A DNA stretch of 12,096 nucleotides from Alphaproteobacteria bacterium (GTDB lineage Bacteria > Pseudomonadota > Alphaproteobacteria > Caulobacterales > Caulobacteraceae): the NCBI GenBank assembly GCA_018895795.1, contig JAHINZ010000260.1, positions 1 to 12,096 of the forward strand, in the 5' to 3' direction. A model generated the notes under the pieces. The model saw only the letters and a program-made list of their open reading frames with translations. It was not told where the DNA came from and did not search any database. Position 1 is the stretch's first letter, and each line of letters opens with the position of its first letter. Shown piece by piece: positions 8,125 through 12,096 of this stretch. The position numbers and the translations under genes are program-made.

Positions 8125-8138
8125 CGCCAACATTGGCG
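8125..8138. promoter_or_regulatory. Perfect inverted repeat, possible operator
   Basis: CGCCAA-CA-TTGGCG is a perfect 6+6 bp inverted repeat with a 2-nt centre, the shape of a dimeric regulator site. It lies about 110 nt upstream of the cytidylyltransferase remnant/pseG start. GGTGC (8138-8142) and GCACC (8152-8156) form another short stem beside it, so an RNA-structure explanation is equally possible. Confidence 0.25.
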
Positions 8139-8179
8139 GTGCACTGCTGAAGCACCTCAACGCCAAGCCCAACCTTGAG

Positions 8180-8209
8180 TCCTCGCCACACGGGCGAGGA
8201 AGGCGGTTT
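8180..8209 (+). terminator. Terminator-like hairpin before the pseG region
   Basis: TCCTCGCC (8180-8187) and GGCGAGGA (8193-8200) make an 8-bp perfect stem with a 5-nt loop, followed by AGGCGGTTTA, which has only a short T-run. It lies 48 nt upstream of the remnant's ATG. It could terminate read-through from the ELM1-family gene or form a leader structure. Confidence 0.35.
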
Positions 8210-8247
8210 AAGTTGCGGAGCCTGATCCGAACAGGCGATATCAGCGC

Positions 8248-8466
8248 ATGACCCTCGCCGTCCTACAGGCCCGCATGGGCGCCACCGGGCTGCCGGGCGA
8301 GGACCAGATCCGCTGGACGGTCGCCCGGCCCGACGACTACGCCTTCGTCGCCACGGTCTATGACCATCTCTATCCAGCCAACCGCGCGTTCAGCTCGGCC
8401 GACATCAAGGCCTTCGTCGCCAAGCGGCCGGACCTTCTGATGTACGGCGGCGACCGACGCGGATGA
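8248..8466 (+). pseudogene. Internally deleted SpsF-type cytidylyltransferase
   Basis: This is a 72-residue ORF from ATG 8248 to TGA. The first 15 or so residues (LAVLQARMGATGLPG) match the N-terminal nucleotide-binding loop of SpsF-type cytidylyltransferases (typically QARMGSTRLPGK). The rest (IRWTVARPDDYAFVA, TVYDHLYP, FSSADIKAF, ending MYGGDRRG) matches the extreme C-terminus of the same family. Intact proteins are about 240-250 residues, so roughly 170-180 central residues are missing in frame, with the junction near 8293-8305. The remaining loop is also altered (the second Arg is Gly and the Lys is absent), so cytidylyl transfer is impossible. Enzymes of this class occur in sugar-acid activation loci, which fits the neighbours. 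It overlaps pseG by ATGA and may survive because it couples pseG translation. Confidence 0.75.
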
Positions 8467-9449
8467 GCCCCCGCATCCTCTTTGTCTGCGACGCCGGGCC
8501 CGCCGTCGGCGGCGGCCATGTGATGCGCAGCCTGACCCTGGCCGGCGCCCTGACCCAGGCCGGGGCGACCTGCGCCTTCCTGGCCCGGCCGGCGGTCGAG
8601 GCGGTGCTGGACGCCTTCGCCCCCGACACCCCGCGAACCACCGCCACCGAGCCGTTCGACGCCGTGGTCTTCGACCACTATGGCCTGGCCGCCCCCGACC
8701 ACCGCGCCTGCGCCAGAGGGCGTCCGACCCTGGTGATCGACGACCTGGCCAACCGGCCGCTCGAGGCCGATCTGGTGCTCGATTCCGGCCCGGCCCGAAA
8801 AGCCGAGGACTATGCCGGCCTGGTCCCGCCGCTGGCCACCCTGTTGCTGGGGCCGCACAACGCCCCGGTGCGGCCCGCCTTCCCGGCCCTGCGCGACCAA
8901 GCCTTGGCTCGCCGCGCGACCGGCGGGCGGGTGAAGCGGATCCTGGTCTCACTGGGCCTGACCGATGTGGGCGCGATCACCGGCCGGGTCGTGGACCTGC
9001 TGCTGCCTCGCATCGACGACATCATGCTGGACGTGGTGCTGGGCGGCGGCGCCCCCAGCCTGCCGCGCCTGCGGGCGATCCGCGATCCGCGCCTGGTCCT
9101 GCATGTCGACAGCCAAGAGATGCCGCAACTGACCCTGGCGGCCGACCTGGCCGTCGGGGCCGGCGGCTCGAGCAGCTGGGAGCGCTGCGTCCTGGCCCTG
9201 CCGACCCTGACCCTGATCCTGGCCGACAACCAGATCGCCGCCGCCACGGCCCTGGCGGCGGCGGGGGCAAGTCCGTGCCTGCCCGTCACGGCGCCCGACT
9301 TCGACGCGGCCTTCGGGCGAGAGATCGACCGGCTGATCACCGACCCCGACCAGCGCGCGGCCTTGTCGAAGGCTAGCGCCCAGATCTGCGACGGCGGCGG
9401 CGCGGCGCGGGTGGCGGCTGCGTTTCTGGAGCGGACTCCCGGTGGGTGA
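8463..9449 (+). CDS. pseG: UDP-2,4-diacetamido-2,4,6-trideoxy-beta-L-altropyranose hydrolase (PseG)
   Basis: This encodes 328 residues. PseG removes UDP from the named intermediate to release 2,4-diacetamido-2,4,6-trideoxy-L-altrose, the step before PseI in CMP-pseudaminic acid synthesis, in the cytoplasm. The fold is a GT-B, MurG-like one. The N-terminal loop AVGGGHVMRSLTLA (14-27) contains H19, equivalent to the catalytic His of characterised PseG. IDDLANRPLEADLVLD (92-107) follows, and the UDP-binding motif GGSSSWERC (234-242) with LADNQ (253-257) is typical. The usual Arg before the Asp of the first strand is replaced (FVCDAGP), a variant I associate with alphaproteobacteria. The ATG overlaps the upstream remnant's TGA and no good Shine-Dalgarno is seen, so translation probably depends on coupling. 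The other Pse gene here, pseI, is about 1 kb downstream on the other strand. Confidence 0.9.
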   Translation: MSPRILFVCDAGPAVGGGHVMRSLTLAGALTQAGATCAFLARPAVEAVLDAFAPDTPRTTATEPFDAVVFDHYGLAAPDHRACARGRPTLVIDDLANRPLEADLVLDSGPARKAEDYAGLVPPLATLLLGPHNAPVRPAFPALRDQALARRATGGRVKRILVSLGLTDVGAITGRVVDLLLPRIDDIMLDVVLGGGAPSLPRLRAIRDPRLVLHVDSQEMPQLTLAADLAVGAGGSSSWERCVLALPTLTLILADNQIAAATALAAAGASPCLPVTAPDFDAAFGREIDRLITDPDQRAALSKASAQICDGGGAARVAAAFLERTPGG

Positions 9450-9457
9450 AGCCCCTG

Positions 9458-9469
9458 CCTTCCTGGGCC
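9458..9469. repeat. Half-copy of the TCCTGGGC element
   Basis: CCTTCCTGGGCC is identical to the left arm and flank at 8066-8077 and starts 8 nt after the pseG stop, the same offset as copy 2 from its gene. The matching right arm GCCCAGGA is absent, so this copy cannot fold. It looks like a decayed member of the repeat. Confidence 0.45.
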
Positions 9470-9581
9470 GGAGTGCGTTGAGGCGTGCGGGCTGATACGC
9501 TGGGCGGCGCGATGCGCGGCGTCTTGAAACAAGGGGCCTGGAGCGTCGGCTCTGGATAAGACCGATCACTTCCGCCATCTT

Positions 9582-9599
9582 CTCCCCCAATCAGGGGAG
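9582..9599 (+). promoter_or_regulatory. Hairpin containing the ribosome binding site of the SDR gene
   Basis: CTCCCC (9582-9587) and GGGGAG (9594-9599) pair around the loop CAATCA. GGGGAG is also the only good Shine-Dalgarno for ATG 9609 (9-nt spacer). The mRNA can therefore hide its own ribosome site, allowing control by temperature, a ligand, an RNA or a protein. Control itself is only a possibility. The rest of the 159-nt gap from pseG shows no convincing promoter. Confidence 0.35.
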
Positions 9600-9608
9600 C
9601 GAAACCAT

Positions 9609-10469
9609 ATGACTCAGCGCAGGTCCGTCGTCGTCACGGGCGTGTCCACCGGCATCGGCTGGGCCACGGCCCAGGTGCTGATCGCCAAGGGCTTCCATGT
9701 GTTCGGCAGCGTCCGCAAGGCCGCCGACGCCCAACGCCTGCGGGGCGCGTTCGGCGCGGCCTTCACGCCGATGGTCTTCGACGTCACCGACGAAGTCGCG
9801 GTTCGCGCCGCCGCCCGCAAGGTCGAGACCGACCTGAAGGGCGCGCCCCTGGCGGGCCTGGTCAATAATGCCGGCATCGCCGTGGCCGGACCGTTGCTGT
9901 ATCTGGCGATCGACGAGTTCCGCCAACAGCTGGACGTCAATCTGACCGGGGTGGTCATCGCCACCCAGGCCTTCGCCCCCTTGCTGGGCGCGCAGAGCCC
10001 GACGATTCAGACGCCCGGCCGGATCGTCAATATCTCGTCGGTGGGCGGCCAGAACGCCAATCCGTTCATGGGTCCCTACTGCGCCACCAAGTTCGGGCTG
10101 GAAGGCCTGTCGGAATCCCTGCGCCGCGAACTGCTGCCGTTCGGCGTCGACGTGGTGATCATCGCGCCGGGCGCGGTGGCCACCCCGATCTGGGACAAGG
10201 CCGAGGCTGTCGATGTCGCCCGCTACGCCAACACCGTCTATGCGCCGGCCCTCGAGCGCATGCGGGCCTTCATGCTGTCGCTGGGCAAGTCGGGCCTGCC
10301 GCCCGAGACCATCGGCGAGGCGGTGCATCTGGCCCTGACCACGCCCAAGCCCAAGACCCGCTATGTGCTCTCGCCCGATCCGTTCCAGGTGTTCATGACC
10401 GGCATCCTGCCCAAGCGGACCCTGGACCGCATCGTCGGCAAGCGGCTGGGATTGTTGCCGGAGGGGTGA
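9609..10469 (+). CDS. Classical short-chain dehydrogenase/reductase (SDR)
   Basis: This encodes 286 residues and is cytoplasmic. The NAD(P)-binding Rossmann motif TGVSTGIG is at 10-17, NNAG at 86-89, the catalytic tetrad Asn at 111, Ser at 144 (NISSVGG), Tyr 157 and Lys 161 (YCATK). PGAVATPIW (187-195) is the usual post-catalytic loop. R36 in GSVRK after the second strand suggests NADP(H) preference. The ~40-residue C-terminal extension (LSPDPFQVF to the end) resembles retinol/steroid-dehydrogenase-like SDRs. The substrate is not evident; a sugar or lipid alcohol is possible, and no Pse-pathway step needs it. The ATG is supported by GGGGAG 9 nt upstream. It runs in the pseG direction after 159 nt, and its stop is only 9 nt from the stop of convergent pseI. 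Confidence 0.92.
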   Translation: MTQRRSVVVTGVSTGIGWATAQVLIAKGFHVFGSVRKAADAQRLRGAFGAAFTPMVFDVTDEVAVRAAARKVETDLKGAPLAGLVNNAGIAVAGPLLYLAIDEFRQQLDVNLTGVVIATQAFAPLLGAQSPTIQTPGRIVNISSVGGQNANPFMGPYCATKFGLEGLSESLRRELLPFGVDVVIIAPGAVATPIWDKAEAVDVARYANTVYAPALERMRAFMLSLGKSGLPPETIGEAVHLALTTPKPKTRYVLSPDPFQVFMTGILPKRTLDRIVGKRLGLLPEG

Positions 10470-10478
10470 GGCGCGGCC

Positions 10479-11555
10479 CTAGCCCACCATCGACCAGTCC
10501 AGCGGCTCGCCGCGGGTCAGGTCGCGGGCCGCCTTGCCGGTCAGCACCTTGTCCAGCGCCACCGGCGGCAGCCCGTTGCCGGGGCGGACCGAGCGGACAT
10601 TGGCCCGGGTAAGGGGCTGGCCGGCCTTAACGTCGGCGGTGACATAGAGCGAGCGGCGAAACAGCAGGTTGCCGCGCTCGGAGCCCAGCAGGTCGTAATT
10701 GGCCGCGCCCAGCGACGCCCAGGCGTTCTTGCAATCGTCGACCAGGGCCTTGAATTCCGTGGGCTCCAGGCTGAAGGCGGCGTCGGGGCCGCCGTCGGCG
10801 CGGGCCAGGGTGAAGTGCTTCTCCACCGCGCAGGCGCCCACCGCCACCGCCGCCACCGAGGCGGCCGTACCGGGCGTATGGTCCGACAGGCCGATGGGGC
10901 AACCAAAGCGCCGGGCCATGTCGGCCACCGTCCGGACATTGGCGTCGGCGAAGGTGGCAGGATAGCTGGACACACAGTGCAGGAGCAGCACGCCCGCCGC
11001 GCCGGCGTTCAGGGCGGCGTCGCGGGCGGCCTCGATCTCTTGCAGGTTGGCCATGCCGGTCGAGATGATCAGCGGCTTGCCCTTGCTGGCGGCGTACTGG
11101 ATCAGCGGAATGTCGACGGCCTCGAACGAGGCGATCTTGAAGGCCGGCGCGCCCAGATCGTCGAGCAGGTCGACCGCCGTCTCGTCGAACGGGCTGGAGA
11201 AGATGGTCACGCCGCGCTGCCGGGCGCGCTCGAAGATCGCCGCGTGCCATTCGAACGGCGTCTGGGCCTCTTGATACAGTTCATACAGCGTGCGGCCGTC
11301 CCACAGCCCGCCCTGGATCCTGAACTCGGGCCGGTCGACATCCAGCGTGATGGTGTCGGCGGTGTAGGTCTGGATCTTGATCGCGTCGCAACCGGTCGCG
11401 GCGGCGGCGTCCACCATGGTCAGGCAGCGTTCCAGGCTGCCATTGTGGTTGCCCGACAGCTCACAGATCACATACGGCGAATGGTCGGCGCCGATCTGAC
11501 GGCCGGCGATGCTGATGGCGGGCGAAGCGGTCATGAAGGCGGTCCGGGCAGACAT
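10479..11555 (-). CDS. pseI: Pseudaminic acid synthase (PseI)
   Basis: This encodes 358 residues. PseI condenses 2,4-diacetamido-2,4,6-trideoxy-L-altrose with phosphoenolpyruvate to give pseudaminic acid, using a divalent metal. The NeuB-like TIM barrel carries PYVICELSGNHNGSLE (27-42), KIQTYTADTITL (60-71), FSSPFDETAVD (119-129), FKIASFE (139-145), HCVSSYPA (193-200), and the metal ligands H226 (SDHTPG) and H247 (EKHF), which sit 21 residues apart as in NeuB. GGLWDGRTLYELYQEAQTPF (82-101) favours PseI over sialic or legionaminic acid synthases. A C-terminal SAF/antifreeze-like domain begins at about 297 (RRSLYVTADVKAG, LTGKAARDLTRGE). ATG 11555 is taken as the start; ATG 11534 (residue 8) is an alternative, and neither has a strong Shine-Dalgarno. 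The cation transporter lies 66 nt upstream on the same strand. Confidence 0.95.
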   Translation of the reverse strand: MSARTAFMTASPAISIAGRQIGADHSPYVICELSGNHNGSLERCLTMVDAAAATGCDAIKIQTYTADTITLDVDRPEFRIQGGLWDGRTLYELYQEAQTPFEWHAAIFERARQRGVTIFSSPFDETAVDLLDDLGAPAFKIASFEAVDIPLIQYAASKGKPLIISTGMANLQEIEAARDAALNAGAAGVLLLHCVSSYPATFADANVRTVADMARRFGCPIGLSDHTPGTAASVAAVAVGACAVEKHFTLARADGGPDAAFSLEPTEFKALVDDCKNAWASLGAANYDLLGSERGNLLFRRSLYVTADVKAGQPLTRANVRSVRPGNGLPPVALDKVLTGKAARDLTRGEPLDWSMVG

Positions 11556-11621
11556 GGTTGCCGCCAGTTTAACAGCCCAAAGGTGGACGAGGCGTCAATC
11601 ATCGCCCCACGAGGGTCGGAT

Positions 11622-12095
11622 CTAGGGCTGGGCGTCCGCGATCGTGGCCCCGTGCTCGCGCCGCGCTGCGCTCCATACCGCCTTGGCCGCATCGACATTC
11701 ATCGCCGCGATGCCCAGGCCGACGACGACGTCAGGCCAGACCGATCGGGTGAACAGGGTGGCGGCGCCCGCGCCGATGATCGCGATATTGGCCAGGGCGT
11801 CATTGCGGGCCGACAGGAAGGCGGCCTGGGTCAGGCTGCCCGAATGCCGGCGAAAGCGGGCCAGGGTGAAGGCGCAGAACAGGTTGACGATCAGCGCGCC
11901 GCCTCCGGTGACCGTCAGGGCCAGACCCGGGGGCGGCAGCGGCTCGGCATATTTGCGCCACAGGGCCCAGACGAAGGCCAGGGCCGGGACCAGCAGAACG
12001 GCGGCCAGCGCCATGCCCAGCTTGGCTCTTTGCCGCGCGCTCCAGCCCAGCGCCGCGAAGATCAGGAAATTGACCGCCGCGTCCTCGAGGAAATC
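11622..12095 (-). CDS. Cation diffusion facilitator family transporter, C-terminal part (partial)
   Basis: The frame enters from beyond the window end and stops at TAG, leaving 157 residues. It starts within DFLEDAAVNF, where the DxxxD spacing matches the metal-site motif of transmembrane helix 2. It then has four further hydrophobic spans (about 25-48, 58-78, 100-112, 115-130) with FTLARFRRHSGSL and AAFLSARNDALANIAII between them, and a short soluble end without the cytoplasmic domain of YiiP-type transporters. CDF proteins exchange Zn, Co, Fe, Mn or Cd for protons across the inner membrane. The helix-5 HxxxD signature appears as SARND, so the usual His is Ser. The internal ATG at 12014 is not the start, because conserved sequence precedes it. 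Confidence 0.85.
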   Translation of the reverse strand, partial: DFLEDAAVNFLIFAALGWSARQRAKLGMALAAVLLVPALAFVWALWRKYAEPLPPPGLALTVTGGGALIVNLFCAFTLARFRRHSGSLTQAAFLSARNDALANIAIIGAGAATLFTRSVWPDVVVGLGIAAMNVDAAKAVWSAARREHGATIADAQP

Positions 12096-12096
12096 C

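Overview
The window is GC-rich (codons end almost always in G or C) and looks like an alphaproteobacterial chromosome, most likely Caulobacterales (Caulobacter/Phenylobacterium type). The reasons are the character of the carB, greA and ELM1-family proteins, a methyl-accepting chemotaxis protein (MCP) with a purely membrane-embedded sensor, and genes for pseudaminic acid, a sugar such bacteria place on flagellin or surface glycans. No rRNA, tRNA, CRISPR array, transposase or integrase was seen. The genus is an inference from gene content.

Layout. (1) 1-1633: the C-terminal half of carB (carbamoyl-phosphate synthase large chain), closed by a strong hairpin shared with a convergent gene. (2) 1702-4022: a mixed block with a sulfotransferase-like gene and a tiny exported-protein gene on the minus strand, an uncharacterised 154-aa gene on the plus strand, and directly behind it a start-less coding remnant that reads like the last ~57 residues of a glutathione S-transferase. 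(3) 4147-6110: a tightly coupled pair, a 119-aa single-membrane-span protein whose stop overlaps the start (ATGA) of an MCP lacking a periplasmic domain. (4) 6247-8060: greA with a clear intrinsic terminator, then an ELM1-family (glycosyltransferase-like) gene with an unusual ~80-residue tail that ends in an Ala/Lys/Pro histone-H1-like stretch. (5) 8061-11555: a pseudaminic acid region. After a hairpin-rich spacer comes a 72-codon ORF that appears to be an internally deleted SpsF-type cytidylyltransferase (N-terminal nucleotide-binding loop fused to the C-terminal end). It overlaps pseG, which is followed by a short-chain dehydrogenase and a convergent pseI. (6) 11622-12096: the C-terminal part of a cation diffusion facilitator, running off the window.

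Working together. PseG and PseI catalyse consecutive steps (UDP release, then condensation with phosphoenolpyruvate) that make pseudaminic acid. The nucleotide-activating enzyme that would be expected next to them is, in this copy, only a remnant, so activation must be encoded elsewhere or the local pathway is crippled. The MCP pair points to a taxis or signalling input that senses at or in the membrane. carB and greA are housekeeping genes flanking the accessory-looking block. A 21-nt palindrome (arms TCCTGGGC and GCCCAGGA, 5-nt loop) occurs after carB and after the ELM1-family gene, with a half-copy after pseG, which suggests a dispersed intergenic or terminator-like element.

The most notable points are the deleted cytidylyltransferase translationally coupled to pseG, the GST remnant, and the small-protein/MCP module. 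No clear wholly new system was found.
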